Assembly: GCA_031553915.1 (NCBI GenBank)
Contig: JAVBKT010000009.1
Location: 55,486 to 119,485, forward strand
DNA length: 64,000 nt
Reading direction: 5' to 3'
From: HGM13862 sp031553915
Lineage (GTDB): Bacteria > Bacillota > Dehalobacteriia > UBA4068
Shown one piece after another: positions 6,956-15,800 of this stretch. A program made the translations under genes and the position numbers. A model generated the notes under the pieces. That model was not told where the DNA came from. It was given only the letters and a program-made list of their open reading frames with translations, and ran no database searches. How positions within the stretch are numbered: position 1 is the first letter of the stretch; each line of letters opens with the position of its first letter.

Positions 6956-8584
6956 ATGAAAAGATGGAAAAAAGGCCTACTTATTCTTGCTGCTATCAGT
7001 TTAGCAATTTTGCTCGTATCCTGCGGCGATAATTCTTCAAACACACCACCAGAAGGCGAGCTGCCCGCTGCGGCAAGCTCTGTTGAGCTGGCTACGCCAA
7101 GCGGACCTATCCTCGGAGTTAGCCTTGACGGGCTTAGCATCTATAAAGGCATCCCCTATGCTGAACCGCCGGAGCGGTTTGCTCCGCCGCAAACGGTTAT
7201 TCCGTGGACAGAAACACTGGACTGCACCGAATTCGGCCCAACGGCAATACAGGCACGGACTTATGAGGGGCTGGAAATGTCGGAAGACTGCCTGACCTTG
7301 AATATTTGGACGCCCGCGCAAAGTGCAGATGAAAAATTGCCGGTCTATATCTGGATTCATGGCGGCGGTTTTGCGCAGGGGGCCGGTTCAGAGCCTACCT
7401 ATGATGGCAGCAATTTTGCCAAAGACGGCATTGTCTTCGTCTCGATCAATTACCGGCTCAACGCATTGGGCTTTTTGGCAACTCAGGAAACATTTAATCA
7501 ATATGGCACCACCGGCAACTGGGGAATTCTTGACCAGATCAAGGCGCTGGAATGGGTGCAGCAAAATATTAGTGCCTTTGGTGGAGACCCGGGCAATGTG
7601 ACCGTGGGCGGTGAATCCGCCGGCTCCTATTCCACCTCCATGCTGATACAAAGCCCCTTGGCCGAGGGCCTATTTCAGCGGGCTATCATGGAAAGTGGCA
7701 GTATACTGGGCGTACCCGGTAATAGCCAATATGCCAAAGGCAATCTTGAGCGCAGCATTGCCATGGGGCAAGAGCTGGCCTTTACCTTTAACGCCAAGGA
7801 TGATCAGGAAGGGCTCGGGAGGTTGCGCGCAGCTGACGCAAAAATATTCATGCAAATGAGCCCTTTGCATATGGATTTTACGATGATACCCTCTTTTATG
7901 ATGACACCGGTCTTCGATGGCCATGTGGTACCCGAAGACATATATGGTGAACTGACAGCCGGAAACATCAACAATGTCGATTTGCTCTGGGGCTTCAATG
8001 CGGATGAGGGTTCCGTGTTTATTCCGGGAGATAAAAATGAAGAACAATATCAGATGCTGATCAGTAAAATGTTTGGTTATGACAATCTTGACGCAGTGCT
8101 GGAACGTTTCCCGGTCAATGATCAGAACAGCGCTACCGCGCGCTGCCGGGAAATCCTCGCGCATGGTATGTTTAGCTCTGTGATGAAAACCTATGGCGAT
8201 GCGCTGGCCAACAATGGTAACCAGGTATACGCCTACTATTTCAGCTATGTCAGCCCGGCCAACGCGGAAAACGGTATGGGCGCGCATCATGGCAGCGAAA
8301 TCGCCTATGCCTTTGGCAACCTGCCGCCTGACGCCACGCCGGAACAAAGGGCCTTGTCAGATGAATTGCACGCGCGCTGGGTCAATTTCATCAAAACCGG
8401 CGACCCCAATAATGGCGAGCTGCCGACTGAGATAGAGTGGCCGCAATATGATCCGCTCTCCGCTAATGTTCTGATTTTCGATCAGAAAGTCACTTCCGGA
8501 GAAATGCCCTTGAAAGCGGATATCGAATTTATGGAAGGGATCATGTTCGGCGAAACAGGCTATTATTTTGAACGTCAGCAATGA
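6956..8584 (+). CDS. Type B carboxylesterase lipoprotein
   Basis: 542 residues. A basic N-terminus and hydrophobic stretch end in the lipobox LLVSC (Cys22), so the protein should be lipid-anchored outside the membrane. The alpha/beta-hydrolase body has the oxyanion-hole motif IHGGGFAQGAG near residue 134, the nucleophile elbow GGESAGSYS near residue 223, and the active-site His region GMGAHHGSE near residue 443, as in para-nitrobenzyl esterases. Length is normal for the family. It should hydrolyse carboxylic esters of unknown identity at the cell surface. AAGGAGGA lies just upstream of the ATG. Single gene. Confidence 0.9.
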   Translation: MKRWKKGLLILAAISLAILLVSCGDNSSNTPPEGELPAAASSVELATPSGPILGVSLDGLSIYKGIPYAEPPERFAPPQTVIPWTETLDCTEFGPTAIQARTYEGLEMSEDCLTLNIWTPAQSADEKLPVYIWIHGGGFAQGAGSEPTYDGSNFAKDGIVFVSINYRLNALGFLATQETFNQYGTTGNWGILDQIKALEWVQQNISAFGGDPGNVTVGGESAGSYSTSMLIQSPLAEGLFQRAIMESGSILGVPGNSQYAKGNLERSIAMGQELAFTFNAKDDQEGLGRLRAADAKIFMQMSPLHMDFTMIPSFMMTPVFDGHVVPEDIYGELTAGNINNVDLLWGFNADEGSVFIPGDKNEEQYQMLISKMFGYDNLDAVLERFPVNDQNSATARCREILAHGMFSSVMKTYGDALANNGNQVYAYYFSYVSPANAENGMGAHHGSEIAYAFGNLPPDATPEQRALSDELHARWVNFIKTGDPNNGELPTEIEWPQYDPLSANVLIFDQKVTSGEMPLKADIEFMEGIMFGETGYYFERQQ

Positions 8585-8604
8585 ACCCAAAACCGCTTAC
8601 TGTA

Positions 8605-8633
8605 TTGCAGATATGTATTGAACAGTGTATAAT
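8605..8633 (+). promoter_or_regulatory. Promoter of the PPOX-mtnA-CPBP operon
   Basis: TTGCAG, a 17-base spacer and TATAAT. It starts 20 bases after the esterase stop and excludes the GTG at 8625 as a start codon. Confidence 0.75.
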
Positions 8634-8666
8634 AATGTCAATAAGCTGAGGAAAGGAAATCATATC

Positions 8667-9137
8667 ATGCAGAACAGAATGAAAACACATCCTCTCGCCA
8701 AAGAGCAGATTACTGCTTTGCTGAACAAGGCTGATACCGGCGCTTTGGCTACTCTTAATGCCGACGGCAGCCCCTATCTTACCCCGGTACATTTTGCTTA
8801 CCACGAGGGCAATATTTATATTCATGGCCTGAATGCCGGGCAAAAAATTGAAAATATCCTGCGCAATCCAAATGTCAGCTTTACTGCCTGGGAAATGGAA
8901 GGCTATACCCTGCATCCCGAAGGCAAGCCTTGCGGCACTAATACCTCCTATCAAAGCGTGGTCATTGCCGGGGAAGCTAAATTGATTGATGATCTGGCAA
9001 CAAAACGCGCTTTTCTCAAAGTAATTATTGCTAAATACACCCCGGATCTGGTTAATAATGAGATGGCAGACAGCACTATCGAAAAAACAGCAGTAATTGA
9101 GCTGATTGTTAAAGAAATTACCGGCAAATATTATTAG
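8667..9137 (+). CDS. Pyridoxamine 5'-phosphate oxidase-fold (NimA-like) flavoprotein
   Basis: 156 residues. GALATLNADGSPYLTPVHFAY near residue 25 and the region ending IENILRNPNVSFTAWE match the split-barrel FMN-binding proteins of the PPOX/NimA group, which reduce flavin-linked substrates or, in Nim proteins, nitroimidazoles. The substrate here is unknown. The ATG at 8667 follows GAGGAAAGGAAA. An upstream GTG in the same frame overlaps the promoter and is rejected. First gene of a three-gene operon; mtnA begins 15 bases after the stop. Confidence 0.8.
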   Translation: MQNRMKTHPLAKEQITALLNKADTGALATLNADGSPYLTPVHFAYHEGNIYIHGLNAGQKIENILRNPNVSFTAWEMEGYTLHPEGKPCGTNTSYQSVVIAGEAKLIDDLATKRAFLKVIIAKYTPDLVNNEMADSTIEKTAVIELIVKEITGKYY

Positions 9138-9152
9138 GAGCGCTGCTCTTTC

Positions 9153-10160
9153 ATGGGCAAAATGAAATCAGTATTTCTCAATGATCACGACCAATTAACT
9201 ATTATTGACCAGACCAAGCTGCCTGGCCAACTGGTCTTTCTCGTCCTTGACAGTAAAGCGGCTATTATTGACGCCATCGCCAAATTGCGGGTGCGCGGGG
9301 CGCCGGCCATTGGCATTGCCGCTGCTTATGGCGTCTATATCCTTGCCAAAAAGTATCCGAGCTTGGACAGGGCTAATTTTGTCCAGGCAATAAAGAGTGA
9401 TATTGCCGAGCTGAGCGCTATCCGCCCGACAGCAATAAATTTGGCCTGGGCGCTCGCGAGAATGGCCACAGCGCTTTCTGGTGAAAACGAGCGCAACCCT
9501 GAGCAAATGATTGCTGCTTTGAAGGCCGAAGCCATTGCCATTGATCAAGAGGATGCGGCTATTTCCCGGCGCATTGCCGAGCTTGGCGCACCCCTGATTA
9601 GCAATAATATGGGCATACTCACCCACTGCAATGCCGGATGGCTGGCAACAAGCGAGCTGGGTACTGCTCTAGCCCCTCTTTATTTGGCCAAAGAGCAAGG
9701 CAAGACCTTTCGCGTCTATTGTGATGAAACGCGGCCGCTATTGCAGGGCGCACGTTTGACTGCCTACGAACTGATGGCGGCAGGGATTGACACCACCCTT
9801 ATTTGCGATAATATGGCAGCCAGCCTGATGGCAGCTGGCCAGGTAGATATAGTCTTTGTCGGTGCGGACCGCATTGCCAAAAACGGCGATATTGCCAACA
9901 AAATAGGTACTTTATCACTGGCGATCAATGCAAAATATTTTGGCATCCCTTTTTATGTTTGTGCGCCCAGCTCAACACTAGACCCCTTGACCGCAACTGG
10001 ACAAGAGATCGTCATTGAACAGCGCAGCCCTGAGGAAGTGACAGAGCTATGGTATTGCGAGCCAATGGCGCCGCCAAAGACCCAGGTCTATAACCCTGCT
10101 TTTGACATTACGCCAAGAGAGCTGATTACCGGCATCATTACTGAAACAGGTATTTTTTAG
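9153..10160 (+). CDS. mtnA: S-methyl-5-thioribose-1-phosphate isomerase
   Basis: 335 residues, normal length. Family motifs seen in order: KLRVRGAPAIGIAAAYG (about residue 46, phosphate/ribose site), ILTHCNAG (about 154, catalytic Cys), CDETRPLLQGARLTAYEL (about 190), and FVGADRIAKNGDIANKIGT (about 232, catalytic Asp). The enzyme converts methylthioribose-1-phosphate to methylthioribulose-1-phosphate in methionine salvage; some homologues act on 5-deoxyribose-1-phosphate or ribose-1,5-bisphosphate. No other salvage gene is adjacent, so the precise substrate is uncertain. AGGAG lies 12 bases upstream of the ATG. Confidence 0.88.
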   Translation: MGKMKSVFLNDHDQLTIIDQTKLPGQLVFLVLDSKAAIIDAIAKLRVRGAPAIGIAAAYGVYILAKKYPSLDRANFVQAIKSDIAELSAIRPTAINLAWALARMATALSGENERNPEQMIAALKAEAIAIDQEDAAISRRIAELGAPLISNNMGILTHCNAGWLATSELGTALAPLYLAKEQGKTFRVYCDETRPLLQGARLTAYELMAAGIDTTLICDNMAASLMAAGQVDIVFVGADRIAKNGDIANKIGTLSLAINAKYFGIPFYVCAPSSTLDPLTATGQEIVIEQRSPEEVTELWYCEPMAPPKTQVYNPAFDITPRELITGIITETGIF

Positions 10161-10171
10161 GAGGAGCAAAT

Positions 10172-10900
10172 ATGCGCATGACTTTCCGTAATACCTCAAC
10201 CCTATCTTTGATTCTCTCCACTGTTATTGTTCTGGCTCTTGCCAGCGCTGCTTATTATTTGCTGGTTATCTTGCCCAATGAGAGCTGGACAGGGCTATTC
10301 CCCATCGTTTTTCAGTGGATTGATCTGCTGTTTTTGCTGATAGGTGGCGGCAGCCTGGCCCTGTTAATGATGCTTTTTGTGCGGCTGGTGCCGTCTGCTG
10401 ATTATTTTTATAGTGACTCCGTGCGGCTGCTGGCAGATAAATTGCCTTTGGGGTGGGGAGCTGTTTTCTTTTTGCTTAATGCTTTTGCCGAAGAAGTGCT
10501 GTTCCGCGGCGCCATTCAAGAGTGGCTGGGTCTGATCCCGGCGGCCTTGATTTTCACCGTGGTGCATGTCGCCTATTATAAAAAGCCCTTGATGCTGCTC
10601 TATGTTTTGGGTACCGGCCTGCTTTTGGGTTTAGTGTATCTTTGCTCCGGCTCTTTATGGATTTGTACGCTCTCCCACGCTTTTGTCAATTGGCTGACCA
10701 TTTGGATGATTAAACGCGGCGCTATTGCCTATCGCCCCAGCGAGACAAAAATTGATGAGGCCAAAGAGGAAGACCCGGCTGACGAGCTGGTCAAAGAACA
10801 AAGCTCAGAACAAGCGCGGCAAACTGCGCTGGATGATACCGCCAACGAGGACGCAGCTTTGCCGGATGAAGCTCCAGAGAAAACCGCTGACAGCGAGTAA
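10172..10900 (+). CDS. CPBP-family intramembrane protease
   Basis: 242 residues with about six membrane segments, then an acidic, charged cytoplasmic tail from about residue 187 (Glu/Asp/Ala rich). The catalytic motifs of the CPBP (CAAX protease and bacteriocin-processing) family are visible: EEVLFRG near residue 108, HVAYY near 130 and LSHAFVNW near 169. Members act as glutamic intramembrane peptidases. The target is unknown. AGGAGGA lies 6-7 bases before the ATG, and the gene is the last of the operon starting at 8667. The long acidic tail is not part of the family core. Confidence 0.8.
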   Translation: MRMTFRNTSTLSLILSTVIVLALASAAYYLLVILPNESWTGLFPIVFQWIDLLFLLIGGGSLALLMMLFVRLVPSADYFYSDSVRLLADKLPLGWGAVFFLLNAFAEEVLFRGAIQEWLGLIPAALIFTVVHVAYYKKPLMLLYVLGTGLLLGLVYLCSGSLWICTLSHAFVNWLTIWMIKRGAIAYRPSETKIDEAKEEDPADELVKEQSSEQARQTALDDTANEDAALPDEAPEKTADSE

Positions 10901-10925
10901 AAATATATACCTGAATAAAGACTAT

Positions 10926-10959
10926 AAAAAAAGAACAAGTGATAACTTGTTCTTTTTTT
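10926..10959. terminator. Bidirectional intrinsic terminator
   Basis: A 15-bp perfect stem (AAAAAAAGAACAAGT with its complement) around a GATA loop. It separates the CPBP operon from the convergent arcA gene. Confidence 0.9.
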
Positions 10960-10987
10960 CATAATCTAATCGTCCAAATAATAAAGC

Positions 10988-12205
10988 TTATTCCCGGACC
11001 AGCGCCATGCTCATACAACGCGGGCCGCCACGGCCCCGCACCAGTTCGCTGCCCTCAATTTCCAGCGTCTCAATGCCTGCTTCACGCAAGCAACGGTTAG
11101 TAGCCTCATTGCGGTTATAAACAACCACCCGCCCCGGAGCAATACAAAGAGTATTGGCAGCATCATTCCACTGTTCACGGGCAGCAACACGGCTATTGCC
11201 GCCGCCGCTCAAAATCATCCGTACATCAGGCAGGCCCAGAGCGCTGCTCAATGCCTTGCGCAAGCTTTCATGCTGCTTGAACTGTAGGCAGCCGGTTTCC
11301 TCTCCTTCGGCACGGGTCATTTCCACAACAATGCACTCATCAATCACCTTAGGATAAATAACAAAGGACTCCCTATCCACCATGGTCATAACTGTATCAA
11401 GATGCATAAAAGCACGCACCGGCGGCAGCTGTACTGCTAAAACCTTACTAAAACCACTATGCATATTCAAAATCTGCCTGGCTAAATATTCTACTGTATG
11501 AAAAGTAGTGCGCTGAGAAATGCCTATTGCCACCACTTTTTCCGAAAGCACAAGAATATCTCCGCCCTCGATATGCATATGATAGCGGTCAGGATTATAG
11601 AGCAATCTTGTGCCGGTAAAGCAACTATGGTGATGCAAAACCAAGTGTATCAGCACGCCTTCACGGCGGCGCGCTTTGGTGCTCATATAACAAGGCACCA
11701 TGGACGAGCCTATCGCCGCTGCCGGATCGCGCATAAAATACATATTCGGCAAAGGATTGAGCAGATGCGTTCTATCCATAGGCAGATAATCAGCTAAAGT
11801 TTCTTTTTGTATCGCAACATCTTCCGGGTAAACCCCGCAGATGGCATATGCTGTCTTTAGCTCCGGCCTGCTGGTCATAAACATCTCGCGAAAACGGCGC
11901 ATTTCCTGCCGGTCACGCCGGATTTCATTATGGATCAGCTCATCAACAAATTTCTCTGATACTTCTTTGATCGAAAACACATCACGCAGGAAATCTTCCA
12001 CATAGACGACATCTACTCCCTCTTTGCGCAAGAGGTCAGCAAAAGCGTCATGCTCTTCCCTCATTCTGGCAACCCAGGGAATATCATCAAAAAGCATTTC
12101 TTCCATCTGGCGCGGGACAAAATGCTCCATTTCTAAGCCCGGGCGGTGCAGCATCACACGTTTAAGCCGGCCTGTTTCACTTTTTACAGAGACATAACTT
12201 CCCAT
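10988..12205 (-). CDS. arcA: Arginine deiminase
   Basis: 405 residues. Conserved blocks include YFMRDPAAAIGSSMV (about residue 158), HIEGGDILVLSEKVVAIGISQRT (about 210), HLDTVMTMVD (about 266) and the C-terminal catalytic Cys in GGPRCMSMAL. The enzyme hydrolyses arginine to citrulline and ammonia, the first step of the arginine deiminase ATP-yielding pathway. The carbamate kinase and ornithine carbamoyltransferase genes are not adjacent, which is unusual. The ATG at 12205 follows a perfect AAAGGAGG at 6-7 bases; an in-frame start 12 codons upstream is rejected because it covers that site. The transcript leader is about 185 bases. Confidence 0.93.
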   Translation of the reverse strand: MGSYVSVKSETGRLKRVMLHRPGLEMEHFVPRQMEEMLFDDIPWVARMREEHDAFADLLRKEGVDVVYVEDFLRDVFSIKEVSEKFVDELIHNEIRRDRQEMRRFREMFMTSRPELKTAYAICGVYPEDVAIQKETLADYLPMDRTHLLNPLPNMYFMRDPAAAIGSSMVPCYMSTKARRREGVLIHLVLHHHSCFTGTRLLYNPDRYHMHIEGGDILVLSEKVVAIGISQRTTFHTVEYLARQILNMHSGFSKVLAVQLPPVRAFMHLDTVMTMVDRESFVIYPKVIDECIVVEMTRAEGEETGCLQFKQHESLRKALSSALGLPDVRMILSGGGNSRVAAREQWNDAANTLCIAPGRVVVYNRNEATNRCLREAGIETLEIEGSELVRGRGGPRCMSMALVRE

Positions 12206-12571
12206 AGATAGCCTCCTTTTAGGTTTTAAGTGCGGCAGCAAGTATCTGCCTCAAGGGGGCAAAATTTGCTCTATTTAGTTTTCTATACAATCAATTTTTT
12301 ATTCTCATTATTAAAAAGAATAAAAACAAATTACACTCAGATTTTTATCTTTAAAGAAGAATTAACTTCTCAATTATCCTGAATAAAAGTATACATATTA
12401 TACTAAGATAAGTTGTTTTTTGCAAGTGTCTATTTAGTGTTTATTGTAAGAGAGCCAGTCATTATTAATATAAACCGCTGCTCCGCGCCATAGAAGTTTG
12501 ATAATCGTTTTTCATGGCGATATTTTTCATAAACACTGCTCTGCTTGATAATCAGTTTTGCTTATATTTAT
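12206..12571. other. arcA leader and upstream region
   Basis: About 365 bases without a gene. The minus-strand arcA promoter lies at 12397-12425, so 12206-12390 is a long 5' leader. It contains small dyads (for example GAAGTTAATTCTTC) and an AT-rich TAATGAGAATAAAAAATTGA stretch that is loosely like an ArgR box, too weak to call. No riboswitch class was recognised. Confidence 0.4.
12397..12425 (-). promoter_or_regulatory. Promoter of arcA
   Basis: Minus strand TTGCAA, 17-base spacer, TATAAT. Confidence 0.65.
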
Positions 12572-12609
12572 AAAAAAGAAGTAAGATGTAAACATCTTAC
12601 TTCTTTTTT
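12572..12609 (-). terminator. Intrinsic terminator after the UPF0182 gene
   Basis: An 18-bp perfect stem (AAAAAAGAAGTAAGATGT and its complement) with a 2-base nominal loop, 22 bases beyond the stop. Symmetrical A/T tracts make it potentially bidirectional. Confidence 0.9.
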
Positions 12610-12631
12610 ATATACGCGTTTTGCTTGCTAG

Positions 12632-15523
12632 CTATTGATTGTTGACCAATTGCTGAATATAATTTTCCACCTGCTGCATATATTCACCATAGCCTGCCCA
12701 GTCGCCGTTCCTTTGCGCATTCAGCGCATTATCCAGCGCCTCTTGCGCTAATTGGGCAAGATCACTGGTGCCGGAGGGAAGATTGGTGGACGGTTCATCC
12801 GGCCCTAAGCTAGGATCTTCAGGATCATCGCCACCAGGCTCGCTTTCTTCATAGCCACTGCTGGCGCCGGCGCCAAACATCGAATCCAAAGCCTCGGCCA
12901 AAGTTTCTTCATAGGCTATCCTCTCATTATAGTAGAGGATAATCCTTTTCACTTCCGGCAGTGAGGAGCTGGCGCTCTCCAGATAAATAGGCTCAACATA
13001 AATCAGCGAATTTTCAATGGGGATAACAAACATATTGCCCCTGGTGTAGGTAGAACCGGCGCTGCTCCACAGCGTAAAGTCCTGGGCAATCTCTGTATGC
13101 TGGTTAATCCGCGCCTCTATCTGACGCGGGCCGTAAATGACGCGGTCTTTAGGCAGCTGGAACAAAATCAGCTCCCCGTAATGATCGCCATCGCTCCTCA
13201 CCATCAGCAAGGCTGTCATATTATCTTTGCCCGATGGAGTATAGGGAATGGACGTCACAAACTCCGCGCTATCCTCACCGGGTATTTTCATAATATAGTA
13301 GGTTGGCGTCATTGCCTGCTCAGTAGTGCCATAAATCTCCTTAGCAATAGCCCAGCCGTCCTCGTTCTGATAGAACATATTAACATCAGTCATATGATAT
13401 TTGGTATAGACCTCAGACTGAATGGCAAACAGGGTATTGGGATAACGCAAATGCGCCTGCAAGGCTTTTGGCATGTCACCGATATCCTTGAACAAAGCCG
13501 GATAAATTTTCTGCAAAGTCATGGCAATCGGGTCCTGATCATCGACAATATAAAAGCTGGTATCGCCATTATAAGCATCAATAACTACTTTAACAGAATT
13601 GCGGATATAATTAATGCCAGTAGCGACATCATTAACCTTGTACGGTTCAGAATAAGGATAATATCCGGAGACAGTATAGGCATCGATAATCCAATAGAGG
13701 CGTCCGTCAACAGTGACAATATACGGGTCGTCATCATAGCTGAGGAAAGGAGCAATAGTCCGCACTCTGTCCATAATATTGGTGTTGATAATAATCTTAG
13801 AATCGCTATCAATATTGCTGGAAACAAGCAATTTCAGGCTGCCTTCGCGAATAGAGAACAGGATGCGGTTCAAGAAGCTAAGATGAATACCGGCATCACC
13901 GTCATATTCAGTATAGACATTATTGTCTTCGCCGGATGAGGGGTAATCGAATTCTTTTTGGTCAGTATTAACGACAAGATAGGTATTGTCGCTCTCACCA
14001 AAATAAATAGCCGGCTGGGTAATGTCAATTTCTTCTACATCAGAGACAGGCGGGATGCTATCAATCAGCATATCCGGCTGGCCGCTTTCTGTTACCTTAT
14101 CCACGCGGGAAAGAGTGATGCCATAGCCGTGGGTATAGATCAGATGACGGTTAAGCCATTGATCTGTGATTTGCGCTCCATTAAGCTCGCGCGCAGCCAG
14201 GAAGGTCTGCGTATATTCGCCATTGACCATATAGCGGTCAACATCAACATCATTAAACTGGTAATAAAGACGTATGCTCTGCGTCTGGTTATAGAACTTG
14301 AGCGCAGGCTCATAGTCATTGATGCGGATATTGGATATTGTGCCCATATTATTGACAATATCAGCAGAGGTAAGGGTGTTATTGGCAGCAAAATCCCTGA
14401 TCTTAATATCCTGCAAATCATAGGCATAACGCGTGAAGGCAATATTGTTAGCCAAATACTCGCTTTCCTTATTCAGTTCATCAGGGGAAACTATCAGCCC
14501 CTGCACTGCCGCGCCAATAACGCCGCCCAAAATAGAAACAGCAATCATCAGCACCGGCACTGCCAAGACAGTTTTCAAGCGTCTTTTGTTCAAACCAATC
14601 ACAAACATCACTGCCCCGGCAATAGCCAGTACAATCAGCAGGCGGTATACCCATAAAGAAATATTGATATCCGCATAGCCTGCGCCGTATACCACACCGG
14701 AGCTGGAGGTATAGAGCAAGGTAAACTGTTTGAGGAAATAATGCATGGCAATCATCAAAAACAGCAATACGCCCAGCACCCGGAATTGCTTACCGGCGAT
14801 ACCGAGCAAGCGGCCCAGGGTATCACGGTTAAGCTGGCTTTGCCCCCGGCGCTGATTAGCAAAGGGGCTGTTGCCCTGGTTGCCCTGGCCAAACATATTA
14901 CCAAACATGTTGCCAAAAGGAGATTGTTGCTGTTGTTTGGGTTCTTCGCGCGGTTCTTCTGCTTCCACTTCGTCAAAGAAATGCGGCTTGCGGTATCTAA
15001 ACAGCACCAGATAGAAAATAACATTCACCAGCGCAAAACCAAGAATGATCGGAATCAGCAAGCTGTTGACCGCAGAAATAAACTCCAGTCTGAAAATATA
15101 AAAACTGACGTCATAGCCAAAGATGGGGTCAGCAATGCCAAAATCCGTACTATGCATGAACTGCAACATCTCAAACCAGAGATTGTTGGCGACAGCGAAA
15201 GCGCTGATCAAAGCAAAGACGCCACTGATGGCTGCGACAATGCCATTTACTTTTTTCTCAGTGCCCAGCAAATCATAGCCGCCAATTTTTTTATAATAGC
15301 CGCGCTTCATCGCCATCAGATAAAAATAGCAGATGACAAAAATGAGCGCAAAAATTGGCAAGCCATAGAGCAGCTTGGTGGTTATTTCTTTGAAGAAAAC
15401 ACTGACATAGCCCATTTCCCTAAACCAAATCCAGTTAGTGAAGAAATTGGCCAAAGCCAGAAATAGCACGATAAGCAGCACAATACCGCCGATCAATAAG
15501 ATTTTACCTTTTCTGGTTTTCAA
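12632..15523 (-). CDS. UPF0182 (COG1615) family membrane protein
   Basis: 963 residues. Seven or so hydrophobic segments occupy the first 340 residues, including NWIWFREMGYVSVFFKEI near residue 30, which is characteristic of UPF0182. The rest is a large extracytoplasmic domain (with blocks such as LVVNTDQKEFDYPS and TYTRGNMFVIPIENSLIYVEPIY), then an acidic Pro/Gly/Ser linker near 905-930 and a short Ala/Gln-rich helical tail. The function is unknown. The start is TTG (MKTRKGK), with AAGGAG 10 bases upstream; no ATG alternative is in frame nearby. The promoter overlaps a 7-1-7 Fur/PerR-like box, which is unexpected for this family. Confidence 0.85.
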   Translation of the reverse strand: MKTRKGKILLIGGIVLLIVLFLALANFFTNWIWFREMGYVSVFFKEITTKLLYGLPIFALIFVICYFYLMAMKRGYYKKIGGYDLLGTEKKVNGIVAAISGVFALISAFAVANNLWFEMLQFMHSTDFGIADPIFGYDVSFYIFRLEFISAVNSLLIPIILGFALVNVIFYLVLFRYRKPHFFDEVEAEEPREEPKQQQQSPFGNMFGNMFGQGNQGNSPFANQRRGQSQLNRDTLGRLLGIAGKQFRVLGVLLFLMIAMHYFLKQFTLLYTSSSGVVYGAGYADINISLWVYRLLIVLAIAGAVMFVIGLNKRRLKTVLAVPVLMIAVSILGGVIGAAVQGLIVSPDELNKESEYLANNIAFTRYAYDLQDIKIRDFAANNTLTSADIVNNMGTISNIRINDYEPALKFYNQTQSIRLYYQFNDVDVDRYMVNGEYTQTFLAARELNGAQITDQWLNRHLIYTHGYGITLSRVDKVTESGQPDMLIDSIPPVSDVEEIDITQPAIYFGESDNTYLVVNTDQKEFDYPSSGEDNNVYTEYDGDAGIHLSFLNRILFSIREGSLKLLVSSNIDSDSKIIINTNIMDRVRTIAPFLSYDDDPYIVTVDGRLYWIIDAYTVSGYYPYSEPYKVNDVATGINYIRNSVKVVIDAYNGDTSFYIVDDQDPIAMTLQKIYPALFKDIGDMPKALQAHLRYPNTLFAIQSEVYTKYHMTDVNMFYQNEDGWAIAKEIYGTTEQAMTPTYYIMKIPGEDSAEFVTSIPYTPSGKDNMTALLMVRSDGDHYGELILFQLPKDRVIYGPRQIEARINQHTEIAQDFTLWSSAGSTYTRGNMFVIPIENSLIYVEPIYLESASSSLPEVKRIILYYNERIAYEETLAEALDSMFGAGASSGYEESEPGGDDPEDPSLGPDEPSTNLPSGTSDLAQLAQEALDNALNAQRNGDWAGYGEYMQQVENYIQQLVNNQ

Positions 15524-15595
15524 AATAGAAAAACTCCTTTCTTAATTGCAGCTAGTCTTCTCAACAAAACAGCGTTGCTCATCTCAAAACTTAAA

Positions 15596-15615
15596 TAATA
15601 ATGATTATTATATCA
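15596..15615 (-). promoter_or_regulatory. Extended -10 overlapped by a Fur/PerR-type 7-1-7 box
   Basis: TAATAAT-G-ATTATTA (15596-15610) is a perfect 7-1-7 inverted repeat, the geometry of Fur, PerR and Zur boxes. On the minus strand TGATATAAT (15615-15607) is a perfect extended -10 and shares bases with it, so a bound repressor would block transcription of the UPF0182 gene. Confidence 0.55.
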
Positions 15616-15734
15616 TCATCTCACCCTTTTGACTAGTGGTAGCCATAAGAGTTAGTAAACAAAAACAGCGTGTTACCTTTTATAATATTACCTAAATATG
15701 AATTACCTATTAAATACGACAAAACACGCAGCAA

Positions 15735-15762
15735 AGAAAAACTGAGCCGCTTAGAGGCTCAG
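15735..15762 (-). terminator. Intrinsic terminator of the cheY-cheX-cheR-cheB operon
   Basis: On the minus strand CTGAGCC and GGCTCAG form a 7-bp stem followed by TTTTTCTTT. Confidence 0.75.
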
Positions 15763-15800
15763 CAAGTGTATTAATTATGTTTAGGCTTATACTAGCAAGC

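Noticed and set aside
12206..12390. ArgR-box-like or riboswitch-like element in the arcA leader
   Set aside because: The similarity to an ARG box is loose and no known riboswitch core could be recognised.
13097..14656. Long plus-strand frames opposite the UPF0182 gene (280 and 232 codons)
   Set aside because: Antisense shadows of a well-supported gene, with no start signals or recognisable domains.
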